Shown here: in pieces, positions 1 through 8,533 of the stretch
Layout of the letters: every line of letters starts with the position of its first letter
Position numbering within the stretch: the stretch's first letter is position 1
Assembly: GCF_013822155.1 (NCBI RefSeq)
Contig: NZ_PNJW01000023.1
Location: forward strand, 1 to 42,540
DNA length: 42,540 bases
Reading direction: 5' to 3'
Source: Flavobacterium sp.
GTDB taxonomy: Bacteria > Bacteroidota > Bacteroidia > Flavobacteriales > Flavobacteriaceae
Made by a program: the position numbers and the translations under genes
The notes under the pieces: model-generated
The model's input: only the letters and a program-made list of their open reading frames with translations
Databases searched by the model: none
Told to the model about the DNA's origin: nothing

Positions 1-42
1 TATGGAGAAAATTCTGTTTACACAAAATAAATTTAAATTAAT

Positions 43-1101
43 GTGAAAATATATATTCCGGAAATAGATTTTTCTGTTGTAAAAAAGAAGCAATTGTTTT
101 TATTAACCCGACCTTTCTTTGCTGATTTTGGATGGTGTAATAATCAAATGGTTAAACAAGAATGGAAATTAAAAGACAATTTTGAATATACATCTCAGCT
201 AGAAGAGGCAAATATTATTTTGATTGGAGTGCCAATTAATCAATATAAAAAAAATAATAAAGATTTTCAACTGATTGAGTATAATCAGCTTTGTGTAAAG
301 CATAATATAAAGGGTTATGGTTATATTTCAGATGATTTTGGAATTGCTTACCCCGAATTTTCGAATCTTACTTACTTTAGAATGGGTGGATTTAAGAGTC
401 AATTATCAACTAAAAATTTAGGTTTTCCAGTTCCACTTTCAGATCATTTTCAACGAATTTATAAACTTGAAAACCCAATTCCTAAAGATAAAACTGAAAA
501 ACCGATTGTTGGATTTTGTGGTCATGCAACAAATTCAACTGTAAAAAGGTTTAAGGAACTCGCAAAATGTTTAATGGAAAACAGCAGAAGAGTTATTGAG
601 AATCCTTTTAGAAAAGATTGGGAGCCTATGTTTGCCTCAGCTTACGAACGATGGAGTTTGCTCCAATTTTTAGAAAAATCAAAAAAAATCACTTGCAATT
701 TTATTTATCGAACTCAATATAGAGGAGGTGCTCAAACTCCTGAACAGAGAGAATTTACAACAAAAGAATATTATGACAACATAGCACAATCAGACTATGT
801 TTTATGTGTTCGAGGTGCAGGAAATTTTTCCGTTCGATTTTATGAAACTTTACTAATGGGTAAAATACCTATATTTGTAAACACAGATTGTTTGTTGCCT
901 TTAGAACATGAAATTGATTGGAAAAAGCATACGGTTTGGGTTGAGTGGAATGAACGTAATCAAATTGCGGAAAGAGTTTTTGCGTTTCATGATAAGCTTA
1001 CAAATGTGCAATTTATATCACTACAAAAAAGTAATAGACAGCTATGGAAAGAAAAACTTTCTGTAGCTCATTTTTTAGAAATCTTAGCACATGCTGTTTA
1101 A
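43..1101 (+). CDS. Exostosin-family (GT47-like) glycosyltransferase
   Basis: Probable glycosyltransferase of surface polysaccharide synthesis, acting in the cytoplasm. The C-terminal half looks like the exostosin/GT47 fold: VGFCGH near residue 156, then DYVLCVRGAGNFS (251-263) followed by RFYETL and MGKIPIF, the usual nucleotide-sugar-site pattern of the family. No signal peptide or membrane segment is visible. The start is GTG; no nearby in-frame ATG keeps the N-terminal strand. The GTG sits in GTGA, which would overlap a TGA stop at 44-46 of an upstream frame, as expected inside a coupled operon. The 3' end overlaps the next gene by 11 bases. Donor and acceptor sugars cannot be predicted. 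Confidence 0.8.
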   Translation: MKIYIPEIDFSVVKKKQLFLLTRPFFADFGWCNNQMVKQEWKLKDNFEYTSQLEEANIILIGVPINQYKKNNKDFQLIEYNQLCVKHNIKGYGYISDDFGIAYPEFSNLTYFRMGGFKSQLSTKNLGFPVPLSDHFQRIYKLENPIPKDKTEKPIVGFCGHATNSTVKRFKELAKCLMENSRRVIENPFRKDWEPMFASAYERWSLLQFLEKSKKITCNFIYRTQYRGGAQTPEQREFTTKEYYDNIAQSDYVLCVRGAGNFSVRFYETLLMGKIPIFVNTDCLLPLEHEIDWKKHTVWVEWNERNQIAERVFAFHDKLTNVQFISLQKSNRQLWKEKLSVAHFLEILAHAV

Positions 1102-2404
1102 TTTTTTAAAATATATTAAACCAACTTGGTATTTTAATCTTAAGCCAACTCGTGATTGGGGGTATTTTCCTTTGCCGGAGCAATTAGAACAACTTAATTT
1201 ATTACCCAAAGACACAAATTATTTATCCGAAACTGCTCAAAACAGAGATTGGGCTTATGCTGCTTTTCAAATAGGTTATATAAATAGAAATTATACTGAG
1301 GGTAACAATATCTGGCAAAATGAAAAAATTCCAACAAAAGATGAATACCGATTTCTCAGAAAAAATTTTCATCATTTCTGGGTAATTTATACCTTGATGA
1401 TTCGAATTTTAACCGGGAATAATCCTTTTAAAGAACTCTACGGATTTTTTAATTCCAGATCAGTCAAAAGAGTTGATTATTCATTATCAGCTCTAGAATA
1501 TTCAGAGTATGATATTTTTGAAAGTTCATTGGTAAAAAGTAATCCTTTAGTTTCCATAATTATTCCAACTTTAAATCGCTATATTTATTTAAAAGATGTT
1601 TTAAAAGATTTAGAAAATCAGAGTTACACAAATTTTGAAGTTATTATTGTTGATCAGTCAGAACCTTATCAGGAAGATTTTTATAAAGAATGGAATTTAA
1701 ATTTACGATTTTGGTATCAAAAAGAAAAAGCTTTATGGAAGGCACGTAATGAGGCAATTAAAGAAGCAAAAGGAGAGTGGATTTTATTGTATGATGATGA
1801 TTCTAGAATCGAATCAAATTGGGTTTTTGAACACCTTAAAACGATTGACTTTTTTAAGGCTGATATCTCCTCTGGAGTTTCTTTAAGTGTTGTTGGTGCT
1901 GAGATACCAAAACATTACAGTTATTTTCGCTGGAGTGATCAATTGGATACCGGAAATGTATTGTTAAAAAAAGGAATCTTTACTAAAATTGGTTTTTTTG
2001 ATTTAAAATTTGAAAAGCAAAGGATGGGAGATGGAGAATTTGGATTACGAGCCTATCTAAACGGGTATAAAAACATTTCAAATCCAAAGGCTAAAAGAAT
2101 TCATTTGAAAGTTAGTGAAGGTGGATTACGTCAAATGGGAAGTTGGGATGGTTGGAGACCAAAAAAAATTTTTGGACCACGACCCGTACCCAGTGTTTTG
2201 TATTTGTCCAGAAAATATTTTGGAGATAGTGCTAGTCGATTAATGTTGTTAAAAGAAATTATACCGGCGATGATTCCTTATAGATTTAAAGGAAATAAAG
2301 TAGTGTATGGATTATCTTTTTTAGTATCACCATTGTTTTTTCCCATACTCATTTTTCAAATGATAAAATCATGGCAATTGGCTACCATAAAATTGAAGGA
2401 GTAA
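1091..2404 (+). CDS. Family 2 glycosyltransferase
   Basis: GT-A fold transferase of the polysaccharide operon. A GT2 core starts near residue 153 with PLVSIIIPTLNR, continues through FEVIIVDQSE, and has a DDD metal/nucleotide-binding motif near residue 236 (LLYDDDSRIES). About 150 residues precede the GT2 domain and are not recognised. A hydrophobic stretch near residues 405-425 may anchor the protein to the inner membrane. It overlaps the upstream gene by 11 bases, so the two are probably translationally coupled. Substrate unknown. Confidence 0.88.
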   Translation: MLFNFLKYIKPTWYFNLKPTRDWGYFPLPEQLEQLNLLPKDTNYLSETAQNRDWAYAAFQIGYINRNYTEGNNIWQNEKIPTKDEYRFLRKNFHHFWVIYTLMIRILTGNNPFKELYGFFNSRSVKRVDYSLSALEYSEYDIFESSLVKSNPLVSIIIPTLNRYIYLKDVLKDLENQSYTNFEVIIVDQSEPYQEDFYKEWNLNLRFWYQKEKALWKARNEAIKEAKGEWILLYDDDSRIESNWVFEHLKTIDFFKADISSGVSLSVVGAEIPKHYSYFRWSDQLDTGNVLLKKGIFTKIGFFDLKFEKQRMGDGEFGLRAYLNGYKNISNPKAKRIHLKVSEGGLRQMGSWDGWRPKKIFGPRPVPSVLYLSRKYFGDSASRLMLLKEIIPAMIPYRFKGNKVVYGLSFLVSPLFFPILIFQMIKSWQLATIKLKE

Positions 2405-2426
2405 TGATTTTTTTAATTTGTAAATT

Positions 2427-2963
2427 ATGAAAGAACAATTTTATTTTTTTGGAGATGATATAAAAAGGATGTTAGGAAAACAAAAAATAAGAATATTATT
2501 TATTTGGTTGAGCAGATCTTTTTGGGGAATTGGGTTGTATAGATTGGAAAGAAGTTTATATTTACTTTTTGGTAAGTATTACAAGGGAGTGAGAATAATT
2601 TTTATTCCAATTTTCAATTTAATTCAGTCTTACTCAAATATTGATATTCATTATCACGCTGATATAAAAGGAGGGATTAATGTTTTACATCCTTCGATAG
2701 GTATTGTTGTTTCTGGAAAAGCAATAATCGGAAAAAATTTATCGTTAACAGGAGGTAACATAATTGGAGTAAAAGAAAAGTGTGAACCAAATTCTTTTAT
2801 CATCGGTGATAATTGTACTTTAGGAGCTAATGCAGTAATTCTAGGGCCACTAATGCTCGGCGATAGTATTACAATTGGAGCATCAGCCTGTTTGTTAAAA
2901 GATTGTTTAATTAACAATTCTGTTTTAGTAGGGGTTCCTGCATCAAGAGTAGAAAATAAGTAA
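2427..2963 (+). CDS. Serine acetyltransferase-like hexapeptide-repeat acyltransferase
   Basis: Left-handed beta-helix acyltransferase of the CysE/WcaB-like group, likely adding an O-acetyl group to the polysaccharide unit. The C-terminal half carries hexapeptide turns (IGIVVSG, IIGKNLSL, IIGDNCTLGANAVI, DSITIGASA) and ends VLVGVPASRV, the usual tail of this family. An N-terminal helical region of about 75 residues resembles the serine acetyltransferase N-terminus but is shorter than in CysE. The location among glycosyltransferases argues for polysaccharide decoration over cysteine synthesis; that is inference. The next gene follows after 103 bases. Confidence 0.82.
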   Translation: MKEQFYFFGDDIKRMLGKQKIRILFIWLSRSFWGIGLYRLERSLYLLFGKYYKGVRIIFIPIFNLIQSYSNIDIHYHADIKGGINVLHPSIGIVVSGKAIIGKNLSLTGGNIIGVKEKCEPNSFIIGDNCTLGANAVILGPLMLGDSITIGASACLLKDCLINNSVLVGVPASRVENK

Positions 2964-3066
2964 CAAATAATTTTTAGAAATCTTTTAAAGAAAATACTTT
3001 TAAAAGTAGATTAAAAAAGTAAGTTAATGTTTTTAAAATAATCAATAATTAATTTAGATAATTAAG

Positions 3067-3900
3067 GTGTTTAAAAAATTAAAAAAAATAGTTGTATTTT
3101 ATCTTTTCAAGAAAGCTGACAAGTATCAAGCTTTTGAAATAGCTGGGGTAAAATTAAAAGGGTCAAAAGGAACATTTAGAACTAAGGTTGATAAAGATGA
3201 CGCTTGGTATTTTGAATTAGTAAAAAATAGCGAACATGTCTTTGATATTGGTTCAAATATTGGTTATATGTCATTATTAGCGGCAATTCAAAATAAGAAT
3301 AAAAGTGTGCTTTTAGCAGATCCTAATCCGGAAGCTTTGGCAGAGGCAGCTCAAAATATGGTGATAAATGGATTTGGTTTAAAAACAAAATTTGTAAATG
3401 CTTTTATAAGCGATAAAGATGGAGAAAAAATAAAATTTTATACCGTAGGAACCGGTGAAGCGGGTAGTATGTTTTCAGGACATGCTGAAACTGCTAAAGC
3501 AGTGAATTCTTATTATTTTGTTAGTCAAATGACTATTGATACTATTGTTGATAAGGTAAAAGTTGTTCCCGATTTAATCAAAATTGATGTAGAAGGAGCA
3601 GAATCATTAGCATTGCAAGGGGCAATAAAAACAGCCTCACTTAAAAAAACAAAGTTTATGATAGAAATGCATTCCCCACCAGAATTGCCAATGGTACAAA
3701 ATGCAAAAAAAGTTTTAGATTGGTGTATTTCAAATCAATATAATGCATTTTATCTCTGTAATTCAAAACGAATTGAGTCGCCTGAAGTTATTGCCCATAG
3801 GGGAAAATGTCATTTATTATTATTGCCGGAAAATGAATTGTTTCCGGAATATTTAAAAAACATTAAAGAAGGGAGTCAATTACCTAAAAATATAAATTGA
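3067..3900 (+). CDS. FkbM family methyltransferase
   Basis: SAM-dependent methyltransferase of the FkbM type, often found in polysaccharide clusters where it O-methylates a sugar. Motif I is DIGSNIGYMS at residues 60-69, followed by an acidic strand end (ADPNPEA) and the family signature IKIDVEGAE near 171-179. Start is GTG. The last codons overlap the following gene's TTG start (ATTGA junction), so the two are coupled. The acceptor is unknown. Confidence 0.85.
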   Translation: MFKKLKKIVVFYLFKKADKYQAFEIAGVKLKGSKGTFRTKVDKDDAWYFELVKNSEHVFDIGSNIGYMSLLAAIQNKNKSVLLADPNPEALAEAAQNMVINGFGLKTKFVNAFISDKDGEKIKFYTVGTGEAGSMFSGHAETAKAVNSYYFVSQMTIDTIVDKVKVVPDLIKIDVEGAESLALQGAIKTASLKKTKFMIEMHSPPELPMVQNAKKVLDWCISNQYNAFYLCNSKRIESPEVIAHRGKCHLLLLPENELFPEYLKNIKEGSQLPKNIN

Positions 3901-4994
3901 GGAATATTATTTTACTTACTTCTGAATTTCCTCCTTTGCCTGGTGGTATTGGTACTCATGCTTTACAGTTAGCAATGGGTTTATCACAAAATGGATATAT
4001 GGTAACAGTGATTACCGATCGTCGATCTGATGATTGGGAAAAAGAAGATATTTTTGATACTAATTTAAGTTTTAAGGTAATTCGAATTGCAAAAAAAAGT
4101 TTTGGAAGAACTTACTGGAATAGAATTCTACAAACAATAATTCAAATTATTAAAGGAAAGCAACAAATTGTTATTGGTTCAGGAAAATTTTCACTTTGGA
4201 CTATTGGTTTTGTATCGCTGTTTTTTAGAAATAATAAATACTTAGGGGTGATTCATGGGACAGAATTAAGAGCAGGTGGTTCAATTAGTAAATTGCTTAC
4301 TAAGTTGAGTTTAAAAAAATGCAGAAAATTAATTGCTGTTTCTAATTTTACAAAAAATAAAATATTGGATATATTGCCATTAGCGAAAGTAGTTGTAATA
4401 AATAATGGAGTTGTTTTGCCTGTAATAAAAAAGGAATTAATTGAAAAAGAATTAGGAATTTCATTAGTAACTGTTGGAAATTTGACTCAAAGAAAAGGGC
4501 AGCATAATGTGATTAATGCTTTACCAGAAATACTGAAATCAAATAGTTCCGTGCACTATCATTGTATAGGCATTTTATCAGAATTAGATAAAAATATTAC
4601 CTTAACATTGAAGATGAATGTTATAGAAAATGTTACTTTCCACGGTGTTTTATCTGACAATGAAATGTATAATCAAATGCAAAGGAGTCACATTTTTATG
4701 ATGTTAAGTGAAAATTTGAGTAATGGTGATTTTGAAGGATTTGGAATTGCAGTATTAGAAGCAAATGCATTAGGACTTCCAGCTATTGGGTCCAAAAACT
4801 CAGGTATTGCAGACGCTATAAAAGATGGTTTTAATGGAAAGTTAGTTTCCCCCCATAATCCAGTTGAAATCAAAGAAGCTATTTTAGAAATTTTGAATAA
4901 CTATAATAGCTATTCAATTCAAGCAAAACAATGGGCTTTACAAAGTAAATGGGAATATATTATTCCAAAATATATTAATGTTTTAGAAGAATGA
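3897..4994 (+). CDS. Family 4 glycosyltransferase (GT-B fold)
   Basis: Retaining GT-B glycosyltransferase. The N-terminal domain begins RNIILLTSEFPPLPGGIGTH, with the glycine-rich acceptor loop typical of GT4. The C-terminal domain has VTVGNLTQRKGQ and the E-x7-E motif EGFGIAVLE near residues 279-287. The TTG start overlaps the FkbM stop by four bases; the first downstream in-frame ATG would remove the glycine-rich loop, so TTG is preferred. The gene ends in ATGA, overlapping the next start. Confidence 0.85.
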   Translation: MRNIILLTSEFPPLPGGIGTHALQLAMGLSQNGYMVTVITDRRSDDWEKEDIFDTNLSFKVIRIAKKSFGRTYWNRILQTIIQIIKGKQQIVIGSGKFSLWTIGFVSLFFRNNKYLGVIHGTELRAGGSISKLLTKLSLKKCRKLIAVSNFTKNKILDILPLAKVVVINNGVVLPVIKKELIEKELGISLVTVGNLTQRKGQHNVINALPEILKSNSSVHYHCIGILSELDKNITLTLKMNVIENVTFHGVLSDNEMYNQMQRSHIFMMLSENLSNGDFEGFGIAVLEANALGLPAIGSKNSGIADAIKDGFNGKLVSPHNPVEIKEAILEILNNYNSYSIQAKQWALQSKWEYIIPKYINVLEE

Positions 4995-6136
4995 AAAGAA
5001 AGAAACTTGTTATAATATCACACACAGAACATTATATTGAAGAAGGAATTCCTAAAGGATGGGGACCAACTGTTCATGAAATTAATTATTTAGCAAATCA
5101 TTGGGAAGAAGTTGTACATGTAGCCTGTTTGTATAATGAAAAGCCACCATTAAGTTCAGTTGCTTATAATCAGTCTAATATTACTTATGTTCCAATACCA
5201 GCTTACGGAGGGAACACATTTTTTAAAAAAATGAATATTCTTTTTAAAATGCCTGGAATAATTCGGACTGTAAAAAAGAATTTGGCAAATGCTACTGAAG
5301 TACAGCTTAGAGTACCCACCGCAATGGGATTATTTTTATTGCCTTTATTTACATGGATTTGGAAGAGGAAATACATTTTTTGGGTTAAATATGCCGGTGA
5401 TTGGGAACAAGAGCGACCACCTAGATCAAATGGATGGCAACGATGGTTTTTGCAAAAAAAATGGATTAATTTTCCGGTTACAATTAATGGTTTTTGGCTA
5501 AATCAAGCTCCACAATGTTTTTCTTTTGAGAATCCTTGTTTGACACAGCTTAACATAAAAGAGGGAGCAAAAATTGCAGATAATAAAAAGTTCGAACCTC
5601 CTTTTGTATTAACTTTTGTAGGTCGTATTGACCATGTAAAAGGGGTTGACAGAATTTTGAATGCCTTAGCAACGATTCCAAAAGAAAAAATTAAAGAAAT
5701 ACATATTATTGGTGATGGTCCAAATAAGATTATGTGTGAATTACAAGCAAAAAATCTTGACCTTTCCGTTCAGTTTCATGGCTATTTAGATAGACCTAGT
5801 GTTCATCATTATTTAGCAAAATCTCATTTTTTTATGCTCCCTAGTTCTAATGAGGGTTTCCCAAAAGTAATTGCTGAGGCTGCTTGTTATGGTACTATAC
5901 CTGTGGTGTCTAATGTAAGTAGCATAAAGCATTATTTAAATGATGAAAACGGGTTTGTTTGGGATTTAAAGGGTAAAGTTACTTATTCGGAAGTAGTTCA
6001 AAGTGCGTTTGAAACATCTAACGAAAAACTTCTTTTAAAAGCAAATAAAATTCAAGAGCTCTCAGAATTGTTTACTTTTGATCACTATTATTTTCATTTG
6101 TGTAATTCTGTTTTAAATTTAAAAAGTAAAAAGTAA
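4991..6136 (+). CDS. Family 4 glycosyltransferase
   Basis: Second GT4 enzyme of the operon. The C-terminal domain shows LTFVGRIDHVKGVDRIL, IHIIGDGPN and the E-x7-E motif EGFPKVIAE from about residue 287. The ATG start overlaps the upstream TGA by four bases. The last five codons and the stop are written in a 7-bp tandem repeat (AAAAAGT units, 6121-6148) that continues to the next start codon, so the extreme C-terminus (KSKK) is repeat-encoded and could vary by slippage. Confidence 0.86.
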   Translation: MKRKKLVIISHTEHYIEEGIPKGWGPTVHEINYLANHWEEVVHVACLYNEKPPLSSVAYNQSNITYVPIPAYGGNTFFKKMNILFKMPGIIRTVKKNLANATEVQLRVPTAMGLFLLPLFTWIWKRKYIFWVKYAGDWEQERPPRSNGWQRWFLQKKWINFPVTINGFWLNQAPQCFSFENPCLTQLNIKEGAKIADNKKFEPPFVLTFVGRIDHVKGVDRILNALATIPKEKIKEIHIIGDGPNKIMCELQAKNLDLSVQFHGYLDRPSVHHYLAKSHFFMLPSSNEGFPKVIAEAACYGTIPVVSNVSSIKHYLNDENGFVWDLKGKVTYSEVVQSAFETSNEKLLLKANKIQELSELFTFDHYYFHLCNSVLNLKSKK

Positions 6137-6153
6137 AAAGTAAAAAGTAAAAA
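6121..6153 (+). repeat. Four-copy 7-bp tandem repeat (AAAAAGT) at a gene junction
   Basis: Four perfect AAAAAGT copies (6121-6148) plus a partial fifth fill the space between a GT4 coding end and the Wzy start codon at 6154. The array carries the upstream stop codon (6134-6136) and the whole leader of the downstream gene. Adding or removing one 7-bp unit changes the leader length and may move the upstream stop, so it is a candidate slippage site. Confidence 0.9.
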
Positions 6154-7530
6154 ATGTACACTAATACCCAGTATAACAGTTTACTAGTTTTTCACTCCGG
6201 ATTAGGAGTGTTATTTTTTATTTTTAGGCCCATGGCAATTGTTTATGGGTTATTGATTTTGTTGATAGGTGTTTTTTGGATTTTTAGAAATCATAATAAA
6301 AATGAAGAGGCATTATTAGTTGCGGCTTATTTTATGGGGGCTGAGGTTTTTTTAAGAATGACAAAAGGAACTCTGAATTATGAATTCGTAAAGTACTCAG
6401 TAATGGGGGTGCTGCTTTTAGGAATGTATTTTAAAGGATTTTCAAAGAATGCAGTTCCTTACTTAGTTTTTTTTATTTTATTATTACCAGGAATTGTTAT
6501 GGGTATGCTAACAATAAATCAAGAAGAAAGATTCAGGCAGATATTAATGTTTAACCTGTCTGGACCATTTTGTCTAATAATTGCCTCAATTTATTGTTAT
6601 AACAGAAAAATAACTTTTAAAAAATTAATGGATGTACTTCTCTTTGCGGGATTGCCGATTATTGGTTGTGCAACATATTTAGTTTTGTATACCCCTGATT
6701 TAAAAGAAGTTTTAGTAAACACCGGTTCAAATTTTGATACATCTGGTGGTTTTGGTCCAAATCAAGTTGCTACCATTTTAGGGTTTGGTTTATTTGCTTT
6801 TTTTGCAAGAGCATTATTTTCTTCTCCAACAAAATGGCAATTACTTATTAATCTTTTAATTGTTTGCTTTTTTAGTTATCGAGCCTTGTTAACTTTTTCC
6901 AGAGGGGGATTATTAACTGGCTTATTTATGGTAATACTTTTATTAGGTATAGTTTTTTTTAAAGGTAATAGTAATGCTAAAATGAAAATAGTATTATCTA
7001 TCGGTACTTTAATTTCTGTTTTTATTATTATTTGGTTATATACTGTTTTTTTAACAGGTGGATTAATTGAGAAAAGATATGCTAATCAAGATGCCCAAGG
7101 AAGAGAAAAAGCAAGTATGCTTTCCGGAAGAGAGGAAATTGCTTTAACAGAAATTGATTTGTTTTTAGAGAGCCCCTATTTGGGTGGTGGTGTTGGAAGT
7201 GGAACAGTATATAGAAGACAATTATTTGATGCAAGTATAGCCTCTCATAATGAAGTAACCAGAATGATTGGTGAGCATGGAATGTTTGGAATAATGGGAC
7301 TTTTATTACTAATTGCAACACCTCTTTTTCTATTTATAGATAATAGAAACCATTTTTTTCTATTGAGTTTTTTGGCTTTTTGGTTTCTAACCTTAAATCA
7401 TGCAGCCATGAGAACTGCAGCTCCTTCTTTTGTTTATGCATTATGTTTATTAAAAATCCAAATGGATGAAAACACTGTTATATATAGGAAACAAATTATC
7501 GAAACATGGAATAAACGTTTCAACAATTGA
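6154..7530 (+). CDS. O-antigen/exopolysaccharide polymerase (Wzy/O-antigen ligase-like)
   Basis: Polytopic inner-membrane protein with roughly ten or more hydrophobic segments. A large periplasmic loop between about residues 305 and 375 contains ESPYLGGGVGSG and SHNEVTRMIGEHG, the pattern of the Wzy_C/O-antigen ligase (PF04932) family. It probably polymerises lipid-linked repeat units on the periplasmic face. Being the only such protein here, it is the likely polymerase, although ligase and polymerase cannot be told apart from sequence. Its 3' end overlaps the next gene by 65 bases. Confidence 0.82.
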   Translation: MYTNTQYNSLLVFHSGLGVLFFIFRPMAIVYGLLILLIGVFWIFRNHNKNEEALLVAAYFMGAEVFLRMTKGTLNYEFVKYSVMGVLLLGMYFKGFSKNAVPYLVFFILLLPGIVMGMLTINQEERFRQILMFNLSGPFCLIIASIYCYNRKITFKKLMDVLLFAGLPIIGCATYLVLYTPDLKEVLVNTGSNFDTSGGFGPNQVATILGFGLFAFFARALFSSPTKWQLLINLLIVCFFSYRALLTFSRGGLLTGLFMVILLLGIVFFKGNSNAKMKIVLSIGTLISVFIIIWLYTVFLTGGLIEKRYANQDAQGREKASMLSGREEIALTEIDLFLESPYLGGGVGSGTVYRRQLFDASIASHNEVTRMIGEHGMFGIMGLLLLIATPLFLFIDNRNHFFLLSFLAFWFLTLNHAAMRTAAPSFVYALCLLKIQMDENTVIYRKQIIETWNKRFNN

Positions 7531-8476
7531 GACGCTAGGGCCGCTTTTAGAAAAAGAAGGTTTCAATGTAATTATGTCATCGTCTAAAAATAACCCTATT
7601 CTTAGGTTATTAGATATGATTTTTGATACTGTTATTAATTTTAAAAAAGTTGATTTCGTTTTAATTGATACCTACAGTACACTAAATTTTTGGTATGCTT
7701 TCATAATTAGTCAATGTTGTCGGTTATTAAAAATCAAGTATATCCCCATTTTGCATGGAGGTAATTTGCCAAATAGAATTAAGAAAAATCCTTTTTTGTC
7801 AAGGTTACTTTTCAATAATTCTTATATAAATATTACACCATCCGGTTATTTGTTTCATCACTTAAAGGAGTTTCAGATAAAAAATGTTAAACAAATTCCA
7901 AATACTATTTCTGTTTCTGAGTATAATCACGATTTAAGAAATATTGTAAGACCTAGGCTTCTTTGGGTGAGAGCTTTTGCATCGATTTACAATCCTGAAA
8001 TGGCTTTAAAGGTTTTTTCTAAGTTGAAAAAAATTTATCCTGATGCTGAATTATGTATGGTTGGTCCTTATAAAGATATGAGCAAAGAGGTTGTTCAACA
8101 GTTAATTGAAAAGAACAAAGTAGATATTAAATTATCAGGTAGATTAACAAAAGCTGAATGGACTCAACTTTCAAAAAAATATGATATTTTCATTAATACT
8201 ACCCATTTTGACAATACTCCCGTAAGTGTTATCGAAGCAATGGCACTTGGACTGCCAATTGTATCAACAAATGTTGGCGGTATTCCATTTCTTCTTGAAG
8301 ATAGGGAAAACGCACTATTGGTAAATGATTCAGATGTAGATGAAATGGTGAAGTCAATTACAGAATTGATTGAGAACCCGGAATTAGCAAGAAAATTAAG
8401 TGTAAACGGGCGAAAAGAAGCAGAACAATTTGATTGGAATGTTGTTAAAAACCAATGGAAAGAAATATTAAAATAG
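7466..8476 (+). CDS. Family 4 glycosyltransferase
   Basis: Third GT4 enzyme. It starts MKTLLYIGNKLSKHGINVST, a normal GT4 first strand and loop, which supports the ATG at 7466 even though that places 65 bases inside the polymerase gene. The C-terminal domain has LLWVRAFASIYNPEMALK, a donor-site E-x7-E-like region (FDNTPVSVIEAMALGLPIV) and NVGGIPFLLE. A gap of about 50 bases separates it from the sugar-phosphate transferase. Sugar specificity unknown. Confidence 0.87.
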   Translation: MKTLLYIGNKLSKHGINVSTIETLGPLLEKEGFNVIMSSSKNNPILRLLDMIFDTVINFKKVDFVLIDTYSTLNFWYAFIISQCCRLLKIKYIPILHGGNLPNRIKKNPFLSRLLFNNSYINITPSGYLFHHLKEFQIKNVKQIPNTISVSEYNHDLRNIVRPRLLWVRAFASIYNPEMALKVFSKLKKIYPDAELCMVGPYKDMSKEVVQQLIEKNKVDIKLSGRLTKAEWTQLSKKYDIFINTTHFDNTPVSVIEAMALGLPIVSTNVGGIPFLLEDRENALLVNDSDVDEMVKSITELIENPELARKLSVNGRKEAEQFDWNVVKNQWKEILK

Positions 8477-8533
8477 GGTAAAAAATCTTTCATAAATTAC
8501 TAAATTGCACCTTCAATTTAAATATTGAAAATA

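Noticed and set aside
1..46. Tail of an upstream gene ending at 28-30, 39-41 or 44-46
   Set aside because: All three forward frames reach a stop within 46 bases, so none can be chosen. The GTGA overlap favours 44-46 but the evidence is too thin for a feature.
2654..2917. 88-codon minus-strand open frame
   Set aside because: It is the reverse shadow of the hexapeptide-repeat acetyltransferase, whose periodic codons keep the opposite strand open.
2995..3008. Perfect 14-bp palindrome TACTTTTAAAAGTA before the FkbM gene
   Set aside because: In DNA this A/T rich such palindromes occur by chance, and no promoter or second copy supports an operator.
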